Positions 1-8,022 of a stretch of 43,411 nucleotides of DNA are shown in pieces. The stretch is from positions 1-43,411 of the forward strand of contig CBDUVB010000014.1 in NCBI GenBank assembly GCA_965370555.1, read 5' to 3'. Source of the DNA: JAJOKK01 sp965370555. GTDB lineage: Bacteria; Bipolaricaulota; Bipolaricaulia; UBA7950; UBA9294. The stretch's first letter is position 1. The number at the start of each line of letters is the position of its first letter. A program made the position numbers and the translations under genes. The notes beneath the pieces were generated by a model that was given only the letters and a program-made list of their open reading frames with translations, did not search any database and was not told the origin of the DNA.

Positions 1-252
1 AACGAACGGGAGGAAGTGGTGCTCGCAGATCGAGAAGAACGGAATGTCCTTGCATGCCACCATCTGGTTGTATTCTTCCTGGAAGAGGACCTCGAGGACA
101 TCTGCAGGATCACGGTCAATCTGAGAGAAGATCTCCGCGAACATTCTCGCCACCCGTTGAGGGGTCTTCTCCGCGACCTCCGCGTTGATATGTTCTTTCC
201 CAATCCCTTTCAGGATCTGTCTCATCCCCTGTTCGATCTCTTGTAAATCCAT
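1..252 (-). CDS. folE: GTP cyclohydrolase I (FolE), N-terminal part, cut by window edge
   Basis: Converts GTP to 7,8-dihydroneopterin triphosphate, the first step of tetrahydrofolate synthesis; cytosolic. Only the first 84 codons are in the window. Visible are the N-terminal helical segment with the family-typical KTPQRVARM (about residues 29-37) and the catalytic/zinc-binding stretch ICEHHFLPF near residues 75-83, whose Cys and His residues belong to the metal site. Two ATGs lie in tandem (255 and 252); an AAGGGGGA stretch directly upstream is better spaced for the second, so I used 252. The gene is downstream of the DUF5693 gene on the same strand with a gap of about 50 bases, so the two are probably co-transcribed. 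Identification is strong; the C-terminal half is not visible. Confidence 0.93.
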   Translation of the reverse strand, partial: MDLQEIEQGMRQILKGIGKEHINAEVAEKTPQRVARMFAEIFSQIDRDPADVLEVLFQEEYNQMVACKDIPFFSICEHHFLPFV

Positions 253-304
253 CATTCCCCCTTCGTCAAGATGGTAGGAGAGAGCCTGCTTTGGCGCAAC
301 CGTA

Positions 305-1870
305 TCAGGTCCTTTGGTGCACCCACCTTCGCCCTTCTCTGACAAGGAACAGAACAAAGTAGAGCCCCGTTCCGAAGAGGAGCCCGAGAAAGAGCCCGTT
401 TGCGGTCCGCAGAAGCGAGAAAGGGAGTGGAGTATGGGCATGGGCAAAGGTGTTGAGGATCGACGCTTGCCCAAGCAACCCAAAGAAGAGGAGGATCGGA
501 CGGTAGCGGAGGGCCCATACGCCGAGCCCTCCACTCGCCCCGAAGAGGAGGAGGAAGGGGTGGCCGAGGAGGAACTCCTTGAATCGCGGCCGCGCGTAGA
601 AGAGGGTCTCCAACAGGTTTCGTGTCCGTTCTTCCAGCGTAGAGACGAGTCCCACGCCGTTTCCGCTCCGAAGGAGTATGAAGGCGACCGCCGCAATACT
701 GAGGCCGAACAGTCCCACACCGAAGAGCGAATGCCTGTGGCCTTTGGGAAGATGAAAGAGGCCCTTCCATCCAGTGTGACGAGCGACAAGGATCGCCCCG
801 ACGAGCGGCGGGAGGAAGAGGCCCACCTTCACCCCGCGGAACTCAGCGATCTTCAGCAGGAAGACGGGTTGCGCGAGGATCGCGGAGAGGAGGAGGGCGG
901 CACCGAGGGAGAGCCCGGAGAAGAGGAGGACGAGGCGTGTTCCATCGTGCCACCCGGCGCCGGCTCGTTTCATGAGGAGGAGGGTTCCGTAGATCGGTGC
1001 CAGCAAAGCAAGTAATAGCCCGTCCACCTGGGCGAGTAGAATCTCTCCCAATCCCGCGCCTAGAAAAGCGACCCCAGTGGCGAGGAGGAGACAGGCGATC
1101 GGGAGGTATTCGAACAGATGCAACAGAACGAGAAGAAGGAGGGCACAGACCCCAAGGTGGAGTAGGAGCGTGATGAAGCGGCTCCGCTCCGCTGGAAGAG
1201 AGAAGGGAGCACCCTGTTGATAACCCGCATCGGCTGCTTGCGCCACCACACCGTGATAGTAGGCGAGGGTCTGATCGCTCGACTCGCCGGGAATCGGAGT
1301 GAGGACGAGTGCGCGTATTCCACGTTCGCACATCGCCCGCTTAAAGCGGGCAAGAAGCCCTTCTTGCGATGTGGCGACAAGGTCTTCATCCGGGATCTCG
1401 TGTCCGCGGACCACCCAGTGGAAGCCCTCTAGCCATAGCTCTTGCGCACACGCGGCTGGGGCAAACTCCCGTTGAATGAAGAGAGCACCGCCCTCAAGGA
1501 GACTCTCCAGGAGAGGATCGTCAGATGGAAGGTCTCCCTCCACCCAGACTGCGGTAAACGGTCCTTGATCTGCGACTGCGATAGGGGCAACGTGGTCGAG
1601 GATGAGGGCCACGTTAAGCCCTGCATCACGGATCTCCTCAGGCGTTCGCTCTTCGCCCAGAAGCAGCGCCGAGGCCTTGAGAGCAACGGTGTCGATCCCC
1701 GTATTCTTGAGCGCGGAAAGCGAGATCCCCTGAGCTTGCTCCTCCCGCACCACTGCGAGGAACCCCTTGTTTCCCCTCTCCCATTCGATTCGGGAGAGAT
1801 CGACGAAGATCGCGGTGCCAAAGGCAATACCAAGTATGACCACAGCGGCGATTTGCAGTGCCTTATTCAT
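305..1870 (-). CDS. DUF5693 family polytopic membrane protein
   Basis: Function unknown. The 521-residue protein has one N-terminal membrane segment (about residues 6-26), then about 200 soluble, presumably extracytoplasmic residues, then a C-terminal half with about eight or nine hydrophobic segments starting near residue 232. The soluble part contains VVREEQAQGISLSALKNTG-like text followed by repeated alpha/beta-looking segments, as in DUF5693 proteins of Firmicutes and related lineages (recognised from memory, no search). An AAGGAAACT sequence precedes the ATG. It lies between alr and folE on the same strand with short gaps (44 and about 50 bases), and alr next door hints at a cell-envelope role, which is inference only. 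Confidence 0.75.
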   Translation of the reverse strand: MNKALQIAAVVILGIAFGTAIFVDLSRIEWERGNKGFLAVVREEQAQGISLSALKNTGIDTVALKASALLLGEERTPEEIRDAGLNVALILDHVAPIAVADQGPFTAVWVEGDLPSDDPLLESLLEGGALFIQREFAPAACAQELWLEGFHWVVRGHEIPDEDLVATSQEGLLARFKRAMCERGIRALVLTPIPGESSDQTLAYYHGVVAQAADAGYQQGAPFSLPAERSRFITLLLHLGVCALLLLVLLHLFEYLPIACLLLATGVAFLGAGLGEILLAQVDGLLLALLAPIYGTLLLMKRAGAGWHDGTRLVLLFSGLSLGAALLLSAILAQPVFLLKIAEFRGVKVGLFLPPLVGAILVARHTGWKGLFHLPKGHRHSLFGVGLFGLSIAAVAFILLRSGNGVGLVSTLEERTRNLLETLFYARPRFKEFLLGHPFLLLFGASGGLGVWALRYRPILLFFGLLGQASILNTFAHAHTPLPFSLLRTANGLFLGLLFGTGLYFVLFLVREGRRWVHQRT

Positions 1871-1914
1871 AGTTTCCTTGTTCTAACCGCTCGCACACCG
1901 TTTCCACTCCGTTC

Positions 1915-3033
1915 TTAGACATAGGTGCGATCAGTTACGCCCTGCAGTGCAGGGACAAGGAGTTCGCAGACGGCAAGGCCGGCCGTCTTTGCCAATCGAT
2001 CGGCGGGAAGGTACGGGCCGAATACCTCGACCTCCTCACCGAGCGCTATCCCCTCTATTCCGGTGATGTCGATCGCGGTGTGGCCGAGGCCGGTCGTCCC
2101 GATCACCTGGGCATATCTCCCCTTCACCGCCACCTTACCGCAATTTGCGAGTTGTGGAGGGATTCCCGTTCCGTATCCAATCGGAAGGATGGCGATTTGT
2201 TGCGCGCGAGGAGCCCTGTAAGTCCGGCAGTATCCGACGTAGTCACCGGGGGCAAGCTCTCTCAGAGCGACCACCCGCGTGGTGAGGGTTGCCACCGGCT
2301 CGATCGCCTCGGTCCACGGGCGTGTTACCTCGGGATACCCGTAGAGGAGCGTCCCAAGGCGCACCATGTTCAGATCTCCTGTAGTCACCCGTTCTTCATG
2401 ACGGATCGTCCCGGCTGAATTTCCGATGTGGCGCAACAGGGGAAGGAGATCGCGATCGCGCAGATCGTCGAGGAGCCCCTCAAATCGACTCAATTGGGTA
2501 TCGGTGTAGTCGCGATCCTCCGGAGATCCTGATACAGCGGTTGCCAGGTGGCTCAACAGACCCTCGACTCTTAGGCAGGGAAGGTCCCGCAGCCCTTCGA
2601 AGAGAGGGAGCGCCTCTTCTGAGGCTATCCCGAACCGTTGCATCCCGGTGTCGACGTTCACTTGAACACGAGCGACCTTCCCTTTCCCCTCTGCTCCTTG
2701 GGAAATAGCCTTGGCGACCGCAAGATTGGAGATCGACAGGTCAAGATCGAGATCCAACGCGGCCCCGATCTCGGATGGGAAGACGGGGTTCAACAGGAGA
2801 ATCGGGAGGTTTACCCCGGCGTTCCGGATACGCGCTCCCTCCTCCACGGTGCTCGTACCAAGATACGAGATTCCCATCTCTTGCGCAACACGAGAGACTT
2901 CCTCGATCCCGTGCCCGTAGGCATCTGACTTCACCGCGAAGAGGATCTTCACTCCTCGCGGAAGGCGTGCCCTCACCGTCTCGATATTGTGTGCGAGCGC
3001 GGTGAGGTTGATCTTGGCTAGAGAGTATGACAT
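1915..3033 (-). CDS. alr: Alanine racemase (Alr)
   Basis: PLP enzyme interconverting L- and D-alanine for peptidoglycan synthesis. At 372 residues it has the usual family length. The PLP lysine is in AVKSDAYGHG (Lys35), a strongly conserved family signature. Phosphate-binding HIGNSAG (about 202-208), the Arg in MVRLG (about 225) and the catalytic Tyr in VGYCRTYRAPR (Tyr268) are present. The later family motif usually written VCMDQ is replaced by TGLGHT (about 313-319), and the expected Asp after PIGY is Thr, so this is a divergent member. GAGGAGATCT precedes the ATG. It heads an alr-DUF5693-folE transcription unit and has its own promoter upstream (3074-3102). PLP racemase identity is secure; alanine as substrate is inferred from the family. 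Confidence 0.9.
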   Translation of the reverse strand: MSYSLAKINLTALAHNIETVRARLPRGVKILFAVKSDAYGHGIEEVSRVAQEMGISYLGTSTVEEGARIRNAGVNLPILLLNPVFPSEIGAALDLDLDLSISNLAVAKAISQGAEGKGKVARVQVNVDTGMQRFGIASEEALPLFEGLRDLPCLRVEGLLSHLATAVSGSPEDRDYTDTQLSRFEGLLDDLRDRDLLPLLRHIGNSAGTIRHEERVTTGDLNMVRLGTLLYGYPEVTRPWTEAIEPVATLTTRVVALRELAPGDYVGYCRTYRAPRAQQIAILPIGYGTGIPPQLANCGKVAVKGRYAQVIGTTGLGHTAIDITGIEGIALGEEVEVFGPYLPADRLAKTAGLAVCELLVPALQGVTDRTYV

Positions 3034-3073
3034 AGATCTCCTCGATCGTTAACGGGCTGGCGACCTGCTACGC

Positions 3074-3102
3074 AGTATAGTCCTCTGTTTTTCCACTCTC
3101 AA
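3074..3102 (-). promoter_or_regulatory. Sigma70-type promoter for alr
   Basis: On the minus strand TTGAGA (3102-3097) is separated by exactly 17 bases from TATACT (3079-3074). The start codon of alr is at 3033, giving a leader of about 35 bases with a good ribosome binding site. Confidence 0.65.
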
Positions 3103-3176
3103 CTCCCTGGAGGGCGTAGTCGTTTAGAAGGGGAGACTCGGGGACACGGAGACGCAAAGAGTGAAGACCAATATTC

Positions 3177-3300
3177 CTTGGCAATCTTGGCGGCTTGAGT
3201 GAGTGCAACGAACAGGCGAGAGACCAGTCTTATAACTCTCGCAAAGACGCAAAGAGCGCCAAGGAAAGCGTTGAAATGGGGGAAAGAACAAGAACAAAAA
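3177..3300 (+). repeat. 124-bp direct repeat, copy 1
   Basis: This 124-base segment recurs at 3642-3765 without a gap; I count about 13 differences by eye (roughly 90% identity). It contains CGCAAAGACGCAAAG, a motif of non-coding sequences dispersed through many bacterial and archaeal genomes. The 3103-3905 interval between alr and the oxidoreductase has no convincing gene; its short ORFs lie in both frames of these repeats. Confidence 0.85.
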
Positions 3301-3390
3301 GGGTTCCTCGCTGTTTCGAGTGGGTTACAAATTCCTGATGGCAAATAATAAAGCGCTGTTCTCTTGCCTGTTCGTTGTACTTCAACAACA

Positions 3391-3418
3391 CAACGTCGCA
3401 CACAAGGTGCGACGCTAC
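3391..3418 (-). repeat. 28-nt hairpin repeat, member 1
   Basis: Read on the minus strand it starts GTAGCG, has central CTTGT and ends ACGTTG. The stem CGTCGCAC/GTGCGACG is a perfect 8-bp inverted repeat. Related copies are at 3433-3460, 13369-13396 and 13453-13480. Confidence 0.8.
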
Positions 3419-3432
3419 GCAAGCCTTCTTCT

Positions 3433-3460
3433 GTAGCGTGGTAGCTTGTCTGCCACGTTG
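3433..3460 (+). repeat. 28-nt hairpin repeat, member 2
   Basis: Same layout as member 1 but on the opposite strand 14 bases away. The stem is CGTGGTAG/CTGCCACG, paired throughout if one G-U pair is allowed, with different stem bases from member 1. Confidence 0.8.
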
Positions 3461-3641
3461 AGACACAACCTCACAGCACAACGTCGGGTGCAGTGATCGC
3501 TAAGAACGGTGCTCCAACACCGTCTGTTGTTCTTGTTTTTCCTTTCTGTATCCTGCTTCCCCTTTACTAGAGCCTCTATGTTACGCACCCTGCTGTCTCC
3601 AGCTACCCACTCAAAACAGCGAAGAGCCACAAAAAGCATCT

Positions 3642-3765
3642 CTTGGCGATCTTTGCGGCTTGAGTGAGTGCAACGAACGGGCGAGAGACCAATCTTATAA
3701 CTCTCGCAAGGACGCAGAGAGCACCAAGGAAAGCGTTAGAATGTGGAAAAGGATAAGAACAAAAA
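3642..3765 (+). repeat. 124-bp direct repeat, copy 2
   Basis: Second copy of 3177-3300 at a constant offset of 465 bases with no insertions or deletions. It ends 155 bases before the oxidoreductase gene. Confidence 0.85.
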
Positions 3766-3920
3766 AGTCTTTCTTGGCAACCTCGTACCTTACCTGAAGC
3801 GTGAGGGGCCTTTAGAAGAAGGGATCCCGTTTGCGAACCGTCTCTTTGTTTCCTAAACTCACCACTCGTAGTGAATAACAAAATCTCAGGAACTTCAGTG
3901 GAGAATGAGAGGAGGGATCG

Positions 3921-6077
3921 ATGGCAGCACATACAGGGTATCGGGTTATCGCAGAGATGAGGTACGAACCAGCACGGGTCGAGCGTGGGTACTCGGGAGA
4001 AACGTTGTATGTGAACGTAGGCACCGGAGCGATCGAGCGTAGGCCGGTGACGCAAGAGATGAAGGACAAGTTCATCGGCGGACGCGGGTTCGGCCTATGG
4101 CGATTGTGGAACGCGGTGACGGATAAGACGAAATGGGATTCGCCGGAGAATGAGATCGTGATCGGCGCGGGCCCGATCGGGGGGATCACCACCTACGCAG
4201 GAGCCGGAAAGTCACTCGTGGTGAGCCTCTCTCCTACGACTGGTAGTGTGATCGACTCGAACGTCGGCGGTTACTTCGGTCCGTACTTGAAGTTTTCAGG
4301 TTGGGATTCACTGGAGGTGCAGGGGCGCACTGACAAGGATGTTATCGTATTCATCGACGGCGACAACGGGCTAGTGCAGATCCTCGAGTGCGCTGAAGAA
4401 GATCTGAATACGCACGTTCTCGCGGAAAGACTGCTTCACACCTTCGCCGATTCCGATTCTCCGAAGGACCTCCGCTCGATCTCGACGGTCTCTGCAGGGG
4501 TCGGTGCGGAACACACGCGGATCGGCTGCCTCAACTTCAGTTTCTTCGACATGAAGCGGAAGGTTCCGCGGGTGAAGCAGGCTGGCCGCGGGGGGATCGG
4601 AACGGTCTTCCGCGACAAAAGGATCGCGGCACTGGTGGTTAAATACTCAAACGTCCGTCCTGACTCCAATCATCCTGCCGACCCAGAGCGGTTGCAGCGA
4701 GCCGGCGAGCGGATCACCAAGGAGATCCTGGCGCTCGATTCCTCCCAGTGCGACATGCGGCGTGTGGGAACGGCTCACCTGGTGGAGATCATGGACGAGT
4801 ACGATCTGCTTCCCACGCACAACTACCGCTTCGGCTCGCATCCCGAGTCGGAGAAGATCTCCTCGCCGATCTGGCGGGAGCGGTTCAGCCAGAACATGCC
4901 CGACGGGTGCTGGATCGGGTGCACCATGTCCTGCTCGCACGCGGTCGACAACTTCACCCTCAAGACCGGTCCCTACAAGGGAGATGCCGTCACCGTCGAC
5001 GGACCGGAGTACGAGACGGCCGCCGGGAGTTCCAACATGGGAATCTACGACCCCGACTTCGTGCTGGAGATGAACTTCTATTGCGATACCTACGGTATCG
5101 ATACAATCTCCTACACGACCGGGATGGCCTTTGTCATGGAGTGCTACGAGGCCGGGATACTGAACAAGGAGCGCACCGGCGGGCTCGATCTTCACTTCGG
5201 AAACGTCGAGGCGTCGCTCAAAATCCTTCATCAGATGGGCCGCGGTGAAGGGTTCGGCACGATCGTCGGCCAGGGGATCCGCCGGATGAAGGAGTTCTTC
5301 GTCGAAGAGTACGGGGCCGATCCCGACTTTCTGAACGACATTGGGATGGAGTGCAAGGGGATGGAGTACTCCGAATACGTAACCAAGGAATCGCTCGCCA
5401 TGCAGGGGGGCTATGGCCTCGCCCTCAAAGGAGCGCAGCACGACGAGGCGTGGTTGATCTTCATGGACATGATCAACAACCAGATTCCTACCTTCGAGGA
5501 TAAGGGGGAGGCACTCCATTACTTCCCGATGTGGCGTACCTGGTTCGGGTTGATGGGCCTATGTAAGCTCCCGTGGAACGACATCGAACCGGCGGACAAC
5601 GCCTCGCGCTACAGCGGGATCGAGGCGGCAAAGGTCCCCGATCACGTGAGAAACTACTGTGACCTCTTCGCCAGCGTGACCGGGATCGAGGTTACACCCG
5701 ACGACCTCATCCTCCAGTCGGAGCGGGTATATAACTTCCAGCGTGTCTTCAACCTGCGCCTGGGGTACGGCCGTCGCGAACACGATCAGATCCCTTACCG
5801 TTCGGCCGGGCCTGTCACCGAGGAGGAGTACGAATCCCGCGCCGAGCGTTACGACACACAACTCAAGGAACAGGTGAGAGTCGACCCGTCCGGGATGAGC
5901 ACGGCGGAGAAGGTGAAGGTCATGCGCGCCTTCCGCGAGGAACAGTACGGCAAGCTCTGTGACGCGGCGTACAAGCGCCGCGGCTGGACGATCGACGGTG
6001 TTCCCACGATCGAGACCCTAAAGCGACTTGGGATCGACTTCTCAGACGTGGTCGAGATCGTTAAACCTTATCAGTAG
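3921..6077 (+). CDS. aor: Aldehyde:ferredoxin oxidoreductase family, tungsten/molybdenum pterin enzyme
   Basis: Cytosolic enzyme that oxidises aldehydes to acids with ferredoxin, or reduces acids in reverse. It has the N-terminal AOR core (GYSGETLYVNVGTG, then IGGRGFG near residues 52-58), the AGRGGIGTVFRDKRIAAL pterin-binding stretch, and a [4Fe-4S] site CWIGCTMSC (Cys330, 334, 338) with a fourth Cys in GLCKLPW (Cys548). At 718 residues it is longer than the classical, roughly 600-residue AOR/FOR proteins; the extra length is mainly an N-terminal lead and a C-terminal tail of about 80 residues. GGAGG stands before the ATG. The aspartate racemase-like gene follows after 49 bases. Substrate cannot be read from the sequence; other members of this superfamily, such as BamB-type subunits, are possible but less likely for a stand-alone gene. 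Confidence 0.92.
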   Translation: MAAHTGYRVIAEMRYEPARVERGYSGETLYVNVGTGAIERRPVTQEMKDKFIGGRGFGLWRLWNAVTDKTKWDSPENEIVIGAGPIGGITTYAGAGKSLVVSLSPTTGSVIDSNVGGYFGPYLKFSGWDSLEVQGRTDKDVIVFIDGDNGLVQILECAEEDLNTHVLAERLLHTFADSDSPKDLRSISTVSAGVGAEHTRIGCLNFSFFDMKRKVPRVKQAGRGGIGTVFRDKRIAALVVKYSNVRPDSNHPADPERLQRAGERITKEILALDSSQCDMRRVGTAHLVEIMDEYDLLPTHNYRFGSHPESEKISSPIWRERFSQNMPDGCWIGCTMSCSHAVDNFTLKTGPYKGDAVTVDGPEYETAAGSSNMGIYDPDFVLEMNFYCDTYGIDTISYTTGMAFVMECYEAGILNKERTGGLDLHFGNVEASLKILHQMGRGEGFGTIVGQGIRRMKEFFVEEYGADPDFLNDIGMECKGMEYSEYVTKESLAMQGGYGLALKGAQHDEAWLIFMDMINNQIPTFEDKGEALHYFPMWRTWFGLMGLCKLPWNDIEPADNASRYSGIEAAKVPDHVRNYCDLFASVTGIEVTPDDLILQSERVYNFQRVFNLRLGYGRREHDQIPYRSAGPVTEEEYESRAERYDTQLKEQVRVDPSGMSTAEKVKVMRAFREEQYGKLCDAAYKRRGWTIDGVPTIETLKRLGIDFSDVVEIVKPYQ

Positions 6078-6083
6078 GATGGG

Positions 6084-6106
6084 ACGGGCCCTTTTGTGGG
6101 GCCCGT
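6084..6106 (+). terminator. Intergenic hairpin without T-tract
   Basis: ACGGGCCC (6084-6091) and GGGCCCGT (6099-6106) form a perfect 8-bp GC-rich stem with a 7-base loop, directly after the oxidoreductase stop codon and before the ribosome binding site of the next gene. No U-run follows, so it is more likely an mRNA-stabilising or partial-attenuation hairpin than a full terminator. Confidence 0.5.
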
Positions 6107-6126
6107 TCGACCCGGAAGGGGTGATT

Positions 6127-6816
6127 ATGAAGCGAATCGGCATACTCGGGGGGACGAGTCCGGAGTCGACCGTCTCTTACTATACGCGGATAACCAGGGA
6201 ATACACCCGTCGCTTCGGGAACTGCGCCTACCCGGAGATCCTGATCTACAGCGTCTCGTTCCAGGAGTTCCTCGATTGGCAGAAAGCGGACGACTGGGGA
6301 GCGATGGCAACGAAGATGAAGGAGGGACTCCAGCACCTTGCGGCCGCCGGAGCACAGATCGGCCTGATCGCGGCGAACACCCTGCACCGTGTCTTCGACG
6401 AGGTCTCAAGGGAGATCTCCATACCACTCATTCATATAGTCGATGCCACTGCTGCGGCAATCAGGAAGGAGGGGCTCTCACGGGTCGGACTCCTCGGGAC
6501 CCGTTACACGATGCAGGGGGAATTCTACGTCGATCGCCTTGCAAAGCACGGGATTACGGCCCTCCTTCCCACTGTGGAGGAGCAGGGTGAGATCCACCGC
6601 GTGATATACGAGGAGCTCACCCGTGGGATAATCCGGCCCGAGTCGAAGGCTTATTACCTCACGGTGATCGAAGGACTCGCGCAGCAAGGGGCGGAGGGGG
6701 TCATCCTTGGCTGCACCGAGATTCCGCTTCTTGTTCAAGCGAAGGATACTTTCCTTCCCACCTTCGACACCGCCATCCTCCACGCTGACGCTGCCCTTGA
6801 CGCGGCGTTGGACTGA
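6127..6816 (+). CDS. Aspartate/glutamate racemase family protein
   Basis: Cofactor-independent amino-acid racemase fold (Asp/Glu/hydantoin racemase superfamily). It begins with the typical MKRIGILGGTSPEST and carries the C-terminal catalytic signature LGCTEIPLL. The first half-site, usually a Cys or Thr close to NTxH, reads AANTLH here, so one of the two acid/base residues appears to be Ala. Length (229 residues) is normal. ATG at 6127 follows GGAAGGGG; an in-frame upstream extension overlaps the oxidoreductase stop and lacks homology, so I rejected it. It probably shares a transcript with the oxidoreductase. Likely substrate is a dicarboxylic amino acid, but the Ala substitution means activity or specificity may be altered. 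Confidence 0.85.
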   Translation: MKRIGILGGTSPESTVSYYTRITREYTRRFGNCAYPEILIYSVSFQEFLDWQKADDWGAMATKMKEGLQHLAAAGAQIGLIAANTLHRVFDEVSREISIPLIHIVDATAAAIRKEGLSRVGLLGTRYTMQGEFYVDRLAKHGITALLPTVEEQGEIHRVIYEELTRGIIRPESKAYYLTVIEGLAQQGAEGVILGCTEIPLLVQAKDTFLPTFDTAILHADAALDAALD

Positions 6817-6914
6817 ATGAATGGTTCCACGCTGTTTTGAGGGCCTACCACAGTGAGCAGACAATAGGGTTCACACTCCGGATTCTTTCACCACGAAGAG
6901 GTCCTTTCGTTGGA

Positions 6915-6942
6915 TTGCACCTCCCTAACTGACCTCTATAAT
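6915..6942 (+). promoter_or_regulatory. Sigma70-type promoter for the M42 peptidase gene
   Basis: TTGCAC (6915-6920), a 16-base spacer and a perfect TATAAT (6937-6942). The ribosome binding site and ATG at 6970 follow about 20 bases after the expected start of transcription. Confidence 0.65.
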
Positions 6943-6969
6943 ATCCGTGGCTTGAAAGGAGGCCTTTTC

Positions 6970-8022
6970 ATGGAATCGATCGATCTTCTGCGAGAGCTTT
7001 CAGACGCGTTTGGCGTATCCGGTTTTGAGGACGAGGCGCGGGAACGGATAGCAGACCTCGTCTCCCCTTACGTCAATGAGGTAAGGACCGACACCCTGGG
7101 GAACCTCATCGCCACGCGCCGTGGAAGCGGGGACTTCACGATGATGCTCGACGCTCACATGGACGAGGTCGGGTTCATGGTGAAGTGGATCGATGAGAAG
7201 GGGTACCTTTTCTTCGCCCCTATCGGTGGGTGGGACCCACGCATCATTCCCGGTCACCGGGTCGAGATCCTCACCCGTTCCGGCGACAAACGCCACGGGG
7301 TGATCGGCTCTGCTCCACCGCACATCCTCACAGAGGAGGAACGAAAGAAACCGATCCCGATCGAGAAGATGTTCATCGACGTGGGGGCATCCTCGCGACA
7401 GGAGGCGGTCGCGATGGGACTTAAGATCGGCGATCCCCTCACGATTCACTATCCGTTCACCGAGATCCATCCTGGCTACGTCACCGGAAAGGCGTTCGAC
7501 GATCGCGCTGGGTGCGCGGTGATGATCGAGACAGCACGCCGGTTGGCAAAGAGCGATCTCGAGGTGAACCTTGTCCTCTCCTTTGTCGTCGGAGAGGAGG
7601 TCGGCCTACGTGGGGCGCGTACCGCTGCCTATCAGGTCGATCCGGATCTCGCCCTAGCCATCGAGGGAACGATCGGCGCTGATATGCCCGGGGTACCTGA
7701 GGAGAACCAACCGGTTCGCCTCGGACGCGGGCCGGCGATCACGGTCGCTGACCGCACAATCATCGTCTCACGCCAACTAATCGAGGCCCTGGAAGAGGTC
7801 GCCGAGGAAGAGACAATCCCGTACCAGTACAAGCTGCCGACCTACGGCGGGACCGACGCGGGAGCGATTCACCTTACCAAAGCTGGAATTCGAGCCGGAG
7901 TTGTCTCCGTCCCTTGCCGGTTTATCCATTCGCCGACCTCAACCATGCGTTTGAACGACTTTGAGAACACGGTTCGGTTGGTGACGAGTTTTATCGGGAG
8001 GCTTCCTGGTCTTCTTCGCTAG
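6970..8022 (+). CDS. M42 family metallo-aminopeptidase (glutamyl aminopeptidase/TET type)
   Basis: Cytosolic dinuclear zinc or cobalt aminopeptidase trimming peptides; family members form large TET-shaped dodecamers. Metal and catalytic residues are visible in order: His63 in LDAHMDEVGF, Asp177/178 in KAFDDRAGC, the Glu pair in VVGEEVGLRG (209/210), Asp238 in TIGADMPG and His320 in RFIHSPTS. The 350-residue length is normal. I chose ATG 6970 because GAAAGGAGG precedes it with good spacing and a promoter lies just upstream; an upstream in-frame start at 6910 would sit inside that promoter. The 3' end overlaps the convergent hydrolase gene by 32 bases. Confidence 0.93.
   Translation: MESIDLLRELSDAFGVSGFEDEARERIADLVSPYVNEVRTDTLGNLIATRRGSGDFTMMLDAHMDEVGFMVKWIDEKGYLFFAPIGGWDPRIIPGHRVEILTRSGDKRHGVIGSAPPHILTEEERKKPIPIEKMFIDVGASSRQEAVAMGLKIGDPLTIHYPFTEIHPGYVTGKAFDDRAGCAVMIETARRLAKSDLEVNLVLSFVVGEEVGLRGARTAAYQVDPDLALAIEGTIGADMPGVPEENQPVRLGRGPAITVADRTIIVSRQLIEALEEVAEEETIPYQYKLPTYGGTDAGAIHLTKAGIRAGVVSVPCRFIHSPTSTMRLNDFENTVRLVTSFIGRLPGLLR

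Noticed and set aside
314..1015. 233-residue Glu/Arg-rich open frame on the plus strand
   Set aside because: Antisense shadow of the DUF5693 membrane gene; low-complexity composition reflects reverse-read Leu codons.
4647..5519. 290-residue open frame on the minus strand opposite the aldehyde oxidoreductase gene
   Set aside because: It lies entirely inside a gene with strong family motifs; the length follows from GC-rich codon bias and no motif is recognisable.
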